Positions 1 to 9,204 of a stretch of DNA of 35,915 nucleotides are shown in pieces. The stretch covers positions 1 through 35,915 of the forward strand of contig JAPPAJ010000191.1 of assembly GCA_026705565.1 (NCBI GenBank), read 5' to 3'. Position numbers and translations under genes: made by a program. Position 1 is the stretch's first letter. Each line of letters begins with the position of its first letter. The notes under the pieces were generated by a model. It had not been told where the DNA came from and did not search any database. It saw only the letters and a list, made by a program, of their open reading frames with translations. This DNA is from Caldilineaceae bacterium (GTDB lineage Bacteria > Chloroflexota > Anaerolineae > Caldilineales > Caldilineaceae).

Positions 1-484
1 TGGGCGGCCAGGTCGGCCGTCGGCAGATGCGGAGACCCGTAAGACGGACTGCGGTTCGCACGGTCGGCGAAGCATCCACCAGACCGCCGAGCACGCGATA
101 CCGACAGGTATTGCCGGATCGGCATAGGTTCTGGAGACCGGTATGTTGCCCAGTCGAGGCTAGCCCAGGGGGCTGCTGTTTCCGGCGTTGGGTTGGCCGA
201 TGGGGGGTACGGGCGCGATGGGCGGGACTCCGGGGTTGGTGAAGATGACGCAGCCGGACAGTTGCCGCGGCAGTGTCACGGGAGGGCGCATCAACGCGGC
301 ATGCGCGGCCCTTGCAACGTGACGGGAGGGCGAGGCCGCAGGCCGCAAACGGGGCGTGAATCCGGCTCAACCGCGTCCAAACCGTCCCGTGGGAATCGAG
401 GAACAACCCGGTTCAACGGCTGTCATGTTGTCTCCGGCTCCGGACAGGACTGCGCTGCTTTCGTCGGCCCCGTGTCGGCAGGCA

Positions 485-1825
485 TTACGCAAGCTGTTCC
501 GGTTTCAATCCTCTCCTGATCTGCACGTGGCGGCGTACCGTGGCAGGTTCGTGATCCGTGAACGATCCGGCATCCCGCTGGGCCAACGTGTCCCTCAGGC
601 AGACATGGTCCAGTTCCGGAAGAGAGGACTTGCTGCGCACGGCCAGGGCGGCGGCCACCCCCGCGGCTTCGCCCATCGCCATGGCCGTGGTCGCCACGCG
701 CGTGGAACTGGCTGCCAGCTGGGTGGCCGAATGGCACCGGCCGGCGACGAGGAGATTCGACACCTCCCGGGGCAGAAGCGATCGGTAGGGGATGTCATAG
801 GGGGTTGGCTGGACCTTGGGCGTGTCCTGCGCCGATCCCACGGTGGCCCGGTTGGGGTGTTGATCCAGGTACCAGCATCCCGTGGCGATCGCGTCGTCGA
901 AACGGCAGGACTTGGTGATTTCTTCCTCGGTGAGTACGTGCTGCCCGACGATCCGGCGGGTTTCGCGCACGCCAATGTACGGTCCGCTGTCAATGAAGTG
1001 GGCATCGGCAAATTCCGGGACCTCCGCCTTCCAGGCCTCGAACATCGCCCAGGCATCCTCCCGGCCCTGTACTTCCGCCGCGGTCAGTTGATGCGGATCC
1101 GTGGCGTCCGCGGCCACCCGGATGCCATGCACATACACTTCGTCGTCCGCGAACATGAAGCTGACTCCCGGACCGTAGAACATGGGCAGCTCGCCCCGTT
1201 CATGGGCCCGAATCACGGCGGCACGGCAACGGCCAAAGACCTCGGGGGTTTGCTTTACGTGTCCAACCCGGAAGTGCAGCGACAGGGGTTGCAGTTCGGC
1301 ATGCTTTTCGGTGGGGGCTCCGGACCAGGCAGCTACATCGGCGTCTCCGGTGCAGTCCACCACGACCTTGGGCTTGACGGCCAGCAGGCCCGCCTTGTTG
1401 GCGACGATCACGGTGTCGATGCGGTCGCCGTCGCGTTCAACCCCGCACACAAACGAGTGGTACAGGAACGACAGTTCGGGTTCGGCCCGCAGCATGCGAT
1501 CCAGCAGCAGTTTCAGGGCTTCAAGGTTGTTGACCACCGGGTTGTGGGGATGGATGTGCGTGGCATCGGGTTCACATCCCCCCATGCGCACGAACAACTC
1601 GAGGGGCACGCCCCGCGTGACGATGCGATCCGAACCGATGTCGGCGATGCCGTCGAAGTAGGGCAGGCCGACAGCCGTCAGGATGCCTCCGGCAAATCCC
1701 GCCCATTCCACCAGCAAGGTACTGACACCGGAACGCGCGGCACCCAGCGTGGCGCCGATGCCGGCGCAGCCGCCTCCGCAAACAAGCACATCGGGTGTCA
1801 GCGTGCCTTGGTATTGCAAAGTCAT
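485..1825 (-). CDS. FAD-dependent oxidoreductase (FAD_oxidored-like flavoprotein)
   Basis: 446-aa ORF; N-terminal dinucleotide-binding motif VLVCGGGCAGIGATLGAARSGVSTLLVEWAGFAGG; C-terminal NLLVAGRCHSATQLAASSTRVATTAMAMGEAAGVAAALA typical of FAD oxidoreductases. Confidence 0.85.
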   Translation of the reverse strand: MTLQYQGTLTPDVLVCGGGCAGIGATLGAARSGVSTLLVEWAGFAGGILTAVGLPYFDGIADIGSDRIVTRGVPLELFVRMGGCEPDATHIHPHNPVVNNLEALKLLLDRMLRAEPELSFLYHSFVCGVERDGDRIDTVIVANKAGLLAVKPKVVVDCTGDADVAAWSGAPTEKHAELQPLSLHFRVGHVKQTPEVFGRCRAAVIRAHERGELPMFYGPGVSFMFADDEVYVHGIRVAADATDPHQLTAAEVQGREDAWAMFEAWKAEVPEFADAHFIDSGPYIGVRETRRIVGQHVLTEEEITKSCRFDDAIATGCWYLDQHPNRATVGSAQDTPKVQPTPYDIPYRSLLPREVSNLLVAGRCHSATQLAASSTRVATTAMAMGEAAGVAAALAVRSKSSLPELDHVCLRDTLAQRDAGSFTDHEPATVRRHVQIRRGLKPEQLA

Positions 1826-1934
1826 GTCGGGTACCTCGTTTGTTTGAATCGCATGTGGTTTTGGGAACGGAGTTGGCGTAGCCGCCTCGGTCCCATGCGG
1901 TGCTCCCGATTACCGCCAACATCCGGCCGTGTTG

Positions 1935-2741
1935 CTATGTTCCCGACTTCGCGAGGTTGCCGTTCCAAGTCTCGCAGCCCGTGAAGGGCATGTGTTGCCC
2001 GGAACGAAACCTGGGCCATGGAAGGTATTCGTTGATCCCGGGCACGGCGGAACCCCGCAGCAGGAACTGGGACCCTTGGGACTGATCCAGGACCCGGGTC
2101 CCGGCAGAGATATAGCGGATGGCCACGGCCTTCCGCCACTGGTCCGAACGATTGGCTTCCGACCCGTGCACGATGGTCACGTCATGCGCCGAAACATCCC
2201 CCGGCCGCAACTCAAGGTCCACCGCGTCGGCTTCATCGACAACGGACTGGTCCATGCCGGTCAGCATCTCGTCCTCCTGCGCAGCGAGGTTTTCGTCGCG
2301 CGCCTGCATGGGCAGCCGGTGGGTGCCCGGAATGACGCGCATGCAGCCGTTGGCCGGGGTTGAGGCGGTGATGGCCACCCATAGGGTCAGGGCTTCCATC
2401 GGTTCCAGGGGCCAGTAGCCTCCGTCCTGATGCCAGGCTACGGCCTTGCCGTCACGGGGCGGCTTGCACAGGAAATGGGCTCCGTACAGGGCGATGTCCG
2501 GTCCCAGAAAGGCGGTGGCCAAATCCAGCAAGCGCGGGTCCGCCACCAGCCGTATCAGGAAAGGCTCGTGTCGGGTCAGGGGCGAGTTCAGGTTTTCGGG
2601 ACGCGTATCGGGATTGCGGGCCAGGATCCAGTCCACAAACCGGTCCGCCTCCCGCATGAGCGAAGGCTCCAGAACTTGGCGCCAGATGGCATAGCCGCGG
2701 TCATGGTACTGGCGCACCGCGGAAGCATGGGAGTTGGTCAT
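1935..2741 (-). CDS. Phytanoyl-CoA dioxygenase (PhyH) family Fe(II)/2-oxoglutarate-dependent protein
   Basis: Start taken at MTNSHASAVRQYHDRGYAIWR rather than the longer ORF start; HxD motif AWHQDGGYW, distal H in DVTIVHGSEANRS and downstream R in KAVAIRYIS; 8 bp downstream of the permease gene. Confidence 0.85.
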   Translation of the reverse strand: MTNSHASAVRQYHDRGYAIWRQVLEPSLMREADRFVDWILARNPDTRPENLNSPLTRHEPFLIRLVADPRLLDLATAFLGPDIALYGAHFLCKPPRDGKAVAWHQDGGYWPLEPMEALTLWVAITASTPANGCMRVIPGTHRLPMQARDENLAAQEDEMLTGMDQSVVDEADAVDLELRPGDVSAHDVTIVHGSEANRSDQWRKAVAIRYISAGTRVLDQSQGSQFLLRGSAVPGINEYLPWPRFRSGQHMPFTGCETWNGNLAKSGT

Positions 2742-2749
2742 GGGATTCG

Positions 2750-3643
2750 CTAGCCTTTCATGCCGGTCAGGGCAACGCCCTGAATGAAATATCGCTGGAA
2801 CAGCGCAAAGAGGATGAGGATGGGTGCCGTCATCATGGTGGCGGCCGCCATCATCTGGCCCCAGTTGGTCGTGTCCTGGTAGGCCCGGAAATAGTAGAGG
2901 CCCACCGCCAGTGTGCGCATTCGCTCCTTGTTGAGGTAGATCAGCGGATCGACGAAGTCGTTCCACTGGCTTTGGACCGCGAAAATGGTAATGACGGCCA
3001 GGGCCGGTCCCGACATCGGCATGAAAATCCGGTACAGGATCCCGATTTCCGAGGCGCCGTCCATGCGCGCCGCATCGGCAAGTTCCTCGGGGAAGGTGCG
3101 GAAGTACTGGCGCAGCAGGAAAATGAACAGCGGCGACCCGAAAAAGGCGGGCAGGACCATGGGCAGATAGGTATTGAGAAACCCCAACTGCCGGAACATG
3201 AGGTAGGTGGGAATCAGGCGCACCACCCCCGGCAGCATGATCGTCGCAATCAGGACGATGAACAGAAAATCGCGGCCCGGGAAGCGAATGCGGGCGAAGG
3301 CATAGGCAATGAGGGGACAGGAAAGCAATGTGCCGATGACGAACAGAACCGTAATCGTCAGCGAGTTCAGGGTGTAGCGGACCAGGGGCAGAAATGCGGC
3401 GGCATCCGGGTAGTTGCGCCAGACAAAGGGCTGGGGGATCCATTCGGGGGGCCAGGCGGCCTGCTGGGTCAGCGACTTGAGTGACGTTGACACCATCCAC
3501 AGCAGGGGAAGGAGAAACAGGAAGCCTGTGGCGACCAGGGCCAGATGCACCGCGCTCATGCGCAGCACCTGGCGCGTCGAACGGCGATACCGCCACGACG
3601 GACTGTCCTGTGCCAAGGGACTAGCGCTCTCCACCGCTCTCAT
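2750..3643 (-). CDS. Carbohydrate ABC transporter permease (MalG-like)
   Basis: Six hydrophobic segments; EAA-type loop EELADAARMDGASEIGILYRIFMPMSGPALAVI; C-terminus QRYFIQGVALTGMKG. Confidence 0.93.
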   Translation of the reverse strand: MRAVESASPLAQDSPSWRYRRSTRQVLRMSAVHLALVATGFLFLLPLLWMVSTSLKSLTQQAAWPPEWIPQPFVWRNYPDAAAFLPLVRYTLNSLTITVLFVIGTLLSCPLIAYAFARIRFPGRDFLFIVLIATIMLPGVVRLIPTYLMFRQLGFLNTYLPMVLPAFFGSPLFIFLLRQYFRTFPEELADAARMDGASEIGILYRIFMPMSGPALAVITIFAVQSQWNDFVDPLIYLNKERMRTLAVGLYYFRAYQDTTNWGQMMAAATMMTAPILILFALFQRYFIQGVALTGMKG

Positions 3644-4553
3644 AGTAGACCCAACTTGAACTGGACCGGAACACCACGACCGTTAGTGCCAACACCAGCA
3701 GGAACAGAATCCAGGCCAGGGCCGAGGCATAGCCCAGCTTGAACTCCTCAAAGCCGTAGCGGTACAGGTAGAGGACATAGAACAGGGTTGAATTGAGAGG
3801 TCCGCCCTGCGTGGCCACATAGGCGGTCACAAACACCTGGAAACTGCCGATGATGCCGATGATCAGGTTGTAGAAAAGGGTCGGGGTCATCAGCGGGATG
3901 GTGATCACCAGGAAGCGCCGCATCTCGGTCGCCCCGTCGATCTCGGCGGCTTCGTACAGGTGCTGGGGAATGGACTGGAGGCCGGCCAGGTAGATGATCA
4001 TGCCGCCCCCCACGCCCCATAGGCCCATGATCACGATGGCGGGCTTGGCCCATTGCGGCCGGCCCAGCCAATTCGGGCCCTCGAGCCCCAGCAAGTCCAG
4101 GGCGAAGTTGATCAGTCCAATTTGGGGGTGGAAGAGCCAGACGAACAGCAGGACGGCGGCCACCTGGGGCACGATGGAAGGCACGTAGAACGCCGTGCGG
4201 AACAGCGTTTGGCCGATCAGGCGCGTGTTCAGGGCGACCGCCAGCAGAAAACCGATCACGGTGCTCAACGGCACCGAGAGGGCCACGAAGTACAGCGTGT
4301 TGCCCAGCGTGGTCAGGAACAGGCGATCATTCGTGAAGATGTCACGGTAGTTCTGGAGCCCGATCCAGGTGGGTCGTCCGAAAATACCGTATTCCATGAA
4401 CCCCAGGCCGAAGACGGCCAGGATGGGAAAGAGCGTGAAGGCCAGCAGGCCGACCAGCCAGGGGCTCAGGAACAGGTAGCCCAGGAACGTACGGCGCCGA
4501 GCCTGTCCCAGGCGCGCCCACCAGGCGGCGGGCGACGGGGCGGAAACGGACAC
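3621..4553 (-). CDS. Sugar ABC transporter permease (MalF/UgpA-like)
   Basis: GTG start; hydrophobic; EAA loop HLYEAAEIDGATEMRRFLVITIPLMTPTLFYNLIIGIIG; overlaps the next permease by 23 bp and shares 1 bp with the upstream SBP stop codon. Confidence 0.93.
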   Translation of the reverse strand: MSVSAPSPAAWWARLGQARRRTFLGYLFLSPWLVGLLAFTLFPILAVFGLGFMEYGIFGRPTWIGLQNYRDIFTNDRLFLTTLGNTLYFVALSVPLSTVIGFLLAVALNTRLIGQTLFRTAFYVPSIVPQVAAVLLFVWLFHPQIGLINFALDLLGLEGPNWLGRPQWAKPAIVIMGLWGVGGGMIIYLAGLQSIPQHLYEAAEIDGATEMRRFLVITIPLMTPTLFYNLIIGIIGSFQVFVTAYVATQGGPLNSTLFYVLYLYRYGFEEFKLGYASALAWILFLLVLALTVVVFRSSSSWVYYESGGER

Positions 4554-5896
4554 TAGGCGAAGATGGCTTCAACCTCCCCCTGGGCCCAGGACAGGGCGTC
4601 TCCCACCGAATCGACTTCGAGCATGACGCGCTCAAAGGCTTCCCGCAGGATGTTTTGCGCGGTGCCCAGCTTGTCCGACACGGGCAGGCTCACCTGCGTG
4701 CCGTTCAGAACCTCCAGGGCGTCGTCCCAATAGGGATTCACTTCCCGCGCCTTGGCATCGTGGGGGGCCATGTTGTAGTCCCGAATCATGGCCGGCCGGC
4801 CCTGAATCTCCACCATGAACTTGAGGTGGCCTTCCCCGCGGGACAGGTACTTGGCCAGGGTCCAGGCCGCGTCCGGATTCTGGGCATTGGTGGGTATCAC
4901 CATGTTCCAGCAGGCCTGGATCAGATCCAGATGTTCGCCGTTGGGGCCATGGGGATACTTGCCCAGCTTGTAGGGCAGCTCGGGATTCTGGTTGTTGATG
5001 ACGTTCACGGTGAAGATCCCGGACCGGATGGAGGAGGCGACGCCGGCGATCATGGGGTTGCCCAGTTGCTGATTGCCCCAGCCTTCCAAGGCCGCGCCGA
5101 CCGAATCCCAGCCGCCGCCGCGGGCATAGAGGTCGACCACAAACTCAAGGGCTTCCTGTGACAGGGGATGATCGATGGCAATGCCGTCCGGGGTCGCATC
5201 GCCGTACCAGTCGTGGCCGTTGCGGTAGGTCCCCATCATCCATTCGACCCAGCCGCCCGGCACAAACCCCAGATGGTCGATGTTGCCGTCGTCGTTGAAG
5301 GTGCTGAGCTCGCTCATGACATGCCGCAGATCGTCCCAGACCAGGGCACCGGCCTCGGGATCAAGTCCGGCTGCGGCGTAGTCGTCCATATTCCAGTAGA
5401 AGAGCTGCAGGAAGTTGCCCACGAAGGGCACGCCGTACGTCGCGCCTTCCCATTGGGTCATGTCCCAGATGCCCGGATACCAGGCATCGCTGGACACGTC
5501 GTCCGCGGCCAGTCGATCGTCAACACTTTGGAGGGCGCCCTGCGCGGCGGCCGGGGCGAACTCGACCGTGTAGATCATGGTGAGGTCCGGCGCGTCGCCC
5601 GCCAGGGCCGTCACAATCTTGTCGGCGTAGCCCGGGTTGGGCAGCAACAGCGGTTCCACGATGATCTCGGGGTGCGTCGCCCCGAAATCATCCAGCACCG
5701 TCTTCAACTGCTCGTCGCGCACGCCTCCCCATATGTGCCAAAAGGAAATCGTGGCGGGTTCCATGGCGGGCGCATCGCCGGTTTCCGCGGGTGCCGAGGT
5801 TGTGGGAACGGCACATGCAGCCAGCACGGCCAGTGCGCTGCCGCCGGCGGCCCCGCGCAGAAACTGTCGTCTGCCAATTGGATTCATGTGGCGCAT
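4553..5896 (-). CDS. Sugar ABC transporter substrate-binding lipoprotein (family 1) with Tat-like signal
   Basis: Start taken at MRHMNPIGRRQFLRGAAGGSALAVLAAC: twin-arginine motif plus lipobox LAAC; body ATISFWHIWGGVRDEQLKTVLDDFGATHPEI typical of SBP_bac_1; adjacent permeases. Confidence 0.92.
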   Translation of the reverse strand: MRHMNPIGRRQFLRGAAGGSALAVLAACAVPTTSAPAETGDAPAMEPATISFWHIWGGVRDEQLKTVLDDFGATHPEIIVEPLLLPNPGYADKIVTALAGDAPDLTMIYTVEFAPAAAQGALQSVDDRLAADDVSSDAWYPGIWDMTQWEGATYGVPFVGNFLQLFYWNMDDYAAAGLDPEAGALVWDDLRHVMSELSTFNDDGNIDHLGFVPGGWVEWMMGTYRNGHDWYGDATPDGIAIDHPLSQEALEFVVDLYARGGGWDSVGAALEGWGNQQLGNPMIAGVASSIRSGIFTVNVINNQNPELPYKLGKYPHGPNGEHLDLIQACWNMVIPTNAQNPDAAWTLAKYLSRGEGHLKFMVEIQGRPAMIRDYNMAPHDAKAREVNPYWDDALEVLNGTQVSLPVSDKLGTAQNILREAFERVMLEVDSVGDALSWAQGEVEAIFA

Positions 5897-5950
5897 GATC
5901 GCGTCTCCCGAGAATTTGGATTGGCACCCGGCACCCGAATAAGATCCCGA

Positions 5951-5972
5951 GTTGTTCCGGGTGAAGAACAAC
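5951..5972. promoter_or_regulatory. Inverted repeat GTTGTTC-N8-GAACAAC next to an AT-rich promoter-like region upstream of the SBP operon
   Basis: Perfect 7-bp arms read directly; about 55 bp upstream of the SBP start (5896); borders an AT-rich block (about 5973-6060) in an otherwise GC-rich window. Confidence 0.45.
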
Positions 5973-6477
5973 CCAATCCTATATCTTTTTTGGGTTTTGC
6001 ACAATTGGCGGCAATATCTTTATTCTACGGATATAATATGATTTTATCGACCAATATTTCGTGTCTCATCTGCAGATCGGCACAGACTTTGGATGAAATG
6101 GCATTTTCTCTGGACTGCTACTTAACACAAACAAGGGGATGCACTTGAATTGGTCCCGGAGCAACTGCCCGGGAGCCCGCCCCGGAGTTCCTACTGGATG
6201 ACACCGGTTCGGGTACTCCCGGACGCGCGGAACTGCCCGGTGATCTTCATCCGCAGTTGCGTCGTTCACCGACCCTGGCCGGTTGTGATGTTGGTGCGCA
6301 GATCGTTTTGTCTTCCAGGAAGCGCAGGTGCTCAACCCGCCGCCGGTCGAACGGAAAGGCCGGTTGCGGCCGTCCTTCCCCCGATGGCGCCGCGTGGGGG
6401 CGGGCCGGCTCCGATGTCGCCGATGGTTTCCGCCCCGGGTTGCAGGCTGGAGTGTTCTTGCCCCATCCTGCCGTTGC

Positions 6478-7719
6478 CTATCTGCCCAGGGAGGCGAGTT
6501 GGTCCTGGAAGCTGCCGGTGAGTGACGCAACCGGCTCATCGGTGTTGACCACGGCCAGCATCAGTTCGTCGATGACCTCCGTCACCTGCGGCCAGTTGGG
6601 CAGGCGCGGCAGTTCCCGGGCCACGGCGTGCAGCGACTCCATGTCGCGATAGAAGGGAATCTGTTGGTTGACGTCCGCATCCAGCCAGGTGGAACGACGA
6701 CAGCCAATGCCACCGCCCAGAGTCAGGTTCTTGTCTTCGGCAGGCGACGCGCAGTGCCGCATGAAGCGGTAGGCCAGATCCGCGTTCGGACAACCGGCGG
6801 GAATCGCCAGGACCCAGTAGATGTTCAGGGACGTGCTTTCATTGCCGGTGGCCGACGGCAGTGACGTAATGGCCACTTTCCCCTTGACCTTGGATTCGGG
6901 GATGGTTTCGCACATGCTGGCGAACCCGAACCAGTTCACCATCATGGCAATGCGACCCCGGGCGAATTCCAGTCCGGAGGCCACGGAGTCCAGCTCGCGC
7001 GATTGGGGATGGATAAGCGAGTCGTCCTGCATCAGGTCCCGGTAGAAGTTCAGGGCCGCCACGGCTTCCGGCGTGTCCAGTTGGACCTCTCCCCCGTCCG
7101 TCAGGACGGACCCGCCCCGCGTCCACACCTGCAGGTGGAAGTCGTAGATGGTGTTGTGGGCATCCGGATACCCGGCCAGCACGGTGCCGTACAGGCCGGC
7201 TTCCGGGTTGTGGAAGTACCGCGCGGTGTCCACGAAGTCATTCCACGTCCGAGGCACGGTCAGGGACCGGCCGTACTCACTGCGAAAGGCTTGCTGGTGC
7301 ACCGGATCGTTGAACAGGTCCGTCCGGTAGATCAGGCATTCGGGACCGTCGTGATAGGGAAGTCCCAGCACTGCGTCGCCGAACACCTGCATTTGCAACA
7401 GGGATGGAGCCCAGCCGTTCGGGTAGTCCTGTGGTGGGGACTGGGCAATGTAGGGGGTCAGGTCGACCAGGAGGTTGTCCGCATGCAAGGCGGCCAGCCA
7501 GTCGGTGGGACAGAAGGCAACGTCCCAATCCCCATTGCAGGCTTCCTGTTGCGTCACGAGGGATTCGTACAAGGGGTGTAGATCCAGCGAGACGGCTTCC
7601 AGTTCGACGCCATCGATGCCTTCGGCATTACAAAAGCCGGCCCAGGCATGTTCCATCGCAAGGGAGAACGGTTCGAATTGGCGAACTGCGACACGGAACT
7701 TGCGGTTGCGCTCGGACAT
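6478..7719 (-). CDS. Extracellular solute-binding protein family 1-like protein, no recognisable signal peptide
   Basis: Start taken at MSERNRKFRVAVRQFEPFSLAMEHAWAGFCNAEGIDGVELEAV; internal SBP hallmarks (GDAVLGLPYHDGPECLIYRTDLFND, PRTWNDFVDTAR); the N-terminal extension of the long ORF only overlaps the upstream gene. Confidence 0.8.
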   Translation of the reverse strand: MSERNRKFRVAVRQFEPFSLAMEHAWAGFCNAEGIDGVELEAVSLDLHPLYESLVTQQEACNGDWDVAFCPTDWLAALHADNLLVDLTPYIAQSPPQDYPNGWAPSLLQMQVFGDAVLGLPYHDGPECLIYRTDLFNDPVHQQAFRSEYGRSLTVPRTWNDFVDTARYFHNPEAGLYGTVLAGYPDAHNTIYDFHLQVWTRGGSVLTDGGEVQLDTPEAVAALNFYRDLMQDDSLIHPQSRELDSVASGLEFARGRIAMMVNWFGFASMCETIPESKVKGKVAITSLPSATGNESTSLNIYWVLAIPAGCPNADLAYRFMRHCASPAEDKNLTLGGGIGCRRSTWLDADVNQQIPFYRDMESLHAVARELPRLPNWPQVTEVIDELMLAVVNTDEPVASLTGSFQDQLASLGR

Positions 7720-7801
7720 GGTGTTTACCTTCCGGTGACGGTGGGTTATGAAGCAGGACTTCCAGGTGGCGGAGGACGGACTTCGGTACGCAATTGGAAA
7801 G

Positions 7802-8884
7802 TTACGCAGCTGCCGGCTGGACGGAACCCGATTCGCTGCTCCGGCACGCCGCATCGGCCACGGCCATGGTCCTGAAGGCATCCGCGACCGAGGTCGGCAG
7901 TTCCGTGTCCTCACCGTTCACAAAGCGCATGAGGCTGCCCATGCTACCGATGAAGGCGTCGGGAAACCAGCCGGCCTCCAGTGCCAGGGAATGCCATTCG
8001 GGTTGGGCGGCTCCGGGAGCGGAAAGGCAGTAGTCAAACCGGTCGGGCACCCCTTCGGGATAATTCATGAGGATGCCCAGGGTAGCCTTGATGGCCCCGG
8101 ATGTTCCCTCCCATTTCACATGGGCTTCCTGGTGCCGCAGGCCGTACCGGTGGAAGTGGTTGGTATCGATATGGACGCGCAGCATGGGGTGATAGTCCAG
8201 CGCGATCAGCGACCGGGAACTCGTCATGGCCGGCAGATTCGGATGCGAGACGGACAGTCCCTGCACGCCTGCGGGTTCGCCCAGGAAGGAGCGGACCAGG
8301 TCGATGTGGTGGATGCTGTGGTAGTAAATCTCGGCATGCGGCAAGCCCTGGAGAAAGGGCCACATGTGCCAGGGGGTTTCGACGCAGACCCGAATCTCCA
8401 GATCGACGATGTCACCGATCGCACCCTGGTCGATCAGGCTGCGGGCCGCCAGTACGAAGGGAGCCCACCGCATCTGGAAGTTGACGGCCGCGATCATGCC
8501 CTTTTGATTGCAAATGTCCCGGAGGATACGGGCCTGTTCCAGGTTGTCGCCAAGGGGTTTCTGGATGAGGACGGGGCTCCCATTGGGCAGCTCGGGCAGG
8601 ACCGACGCGATGTGGGTCGCGGGCACGGCCACGTCGAATACAGCATCGGCCGGTGCCTTGCGGACCGCTTCGGCCAGGGAGGCATGAACTGTTGGCACCC
8701 CGAACTTGCCCGCCATGTACTCGGCCCGGTCGGTCCGGGGATCGAAGAGGCCCGCCACCGGGTAGCCGGCCTTGGCATAGGCTGGATAGTGGGCATCGTG
8801 CACGATGCCGCCGGCCCCGATGCTGACAATCGGCCGCGGTGTGCACGGTCTGGGTATGAACTGGTTGACGGTTGGCGATGGCAT
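7802..8884 (-). CDS. Gfo/Idh/MocA family oxidoreductase
   Basis: N-terminal Rossmann IVSIGAGGIVHDAHYPAYAKAGYPVAGLFDP; VLIQKPLGDNLEQARIL (EKP-like motif); HSIHHIDLVRSFLGEP. Confidence 0.9.
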   Translation of the reverse strand: MPSPTVNQFIPRPCTPRPIVSIGAGGIVHDAHYPAYAKAGYPVAGLFDPRTDRAEYMAGKFGVPTVHASLAEAVRKAPADAVFDVAVPATHIASVLPELPNGSPVLIQKPLGDNLEQARILRDICNQKGMIAAVNFQMRWAPFVLAARSLIDQGAIGDIVDLEIRVCVETPWHMWPFLQGLPHAEIYYHSIHHIDLVRSFLGEPAGVQGLSVSHPNLPAMTSSRSLIALDYHPMLRVHIDTNHFHRYGLRHQEAHVKWEGTSGAIKATLGILMNYPEGVPDRFDYCLSAPGAAQPEWHSLALEAGWFPDAFIGSMGSLMRFVNGEDTELPTSVADAFRTMAVADAACRSSESGSVQPAAA

Positions 8885-9204
8885 GGGGCTGGCTCCGGAT
8901 TTCGCTCAAATCTAGCAGATGGTTGCGGTGTCGCGCACTTCCGCCGTTGCTCGACGGAAATCCGCGGCAGGAACCGGACACCGTCCGGCCCGATGTGGGT
9001 TAAAATCGGCGGCCGGGCCACGGGCCTTGGGCACGGTCTCCCGCACGCCAGGACTTTGGCGGCGCACTCAATTCCATTTTCCACTTGGCGAACAGCTTTG
9101 TACCGGTCCGGGCACGACTTCAGCCACAAGCACCATTCATCCTGCAAGCCGGCTTCCCAATGGCCTTGTTCGGCTTCGCCGGCAAGCACCACCTCCCCTG
9201 AAAC

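Noticed and set aside
160-348. 62-aa minus-strand ORF (PPVTLPRQLSGCVIFTNPGVPPIAPVPPIGQPNAG)
   Set aside because: Short, Pro-rich, no ribosome-binding site or domain evidence.
356-1984. 542-aa plus-strand ORF
   Set aside because: Antisense to the convincing FAD oxidoreductase; no coherent domain motif.
2742-3596. N-terminal extension of the PhyH ORF (upstream of MTNSHAS)
   Set aside because: Lies entirely within the permease gene in another frame; sequence is His/Pro/Arg-rich and not PhyH-like.
6066-6539. 157-aa minus-strand ORF between the two SBP genes
   Set aside because: Overlaps the SBP-like C-terminus and the AT-rich promoter region; no recognisable motif.
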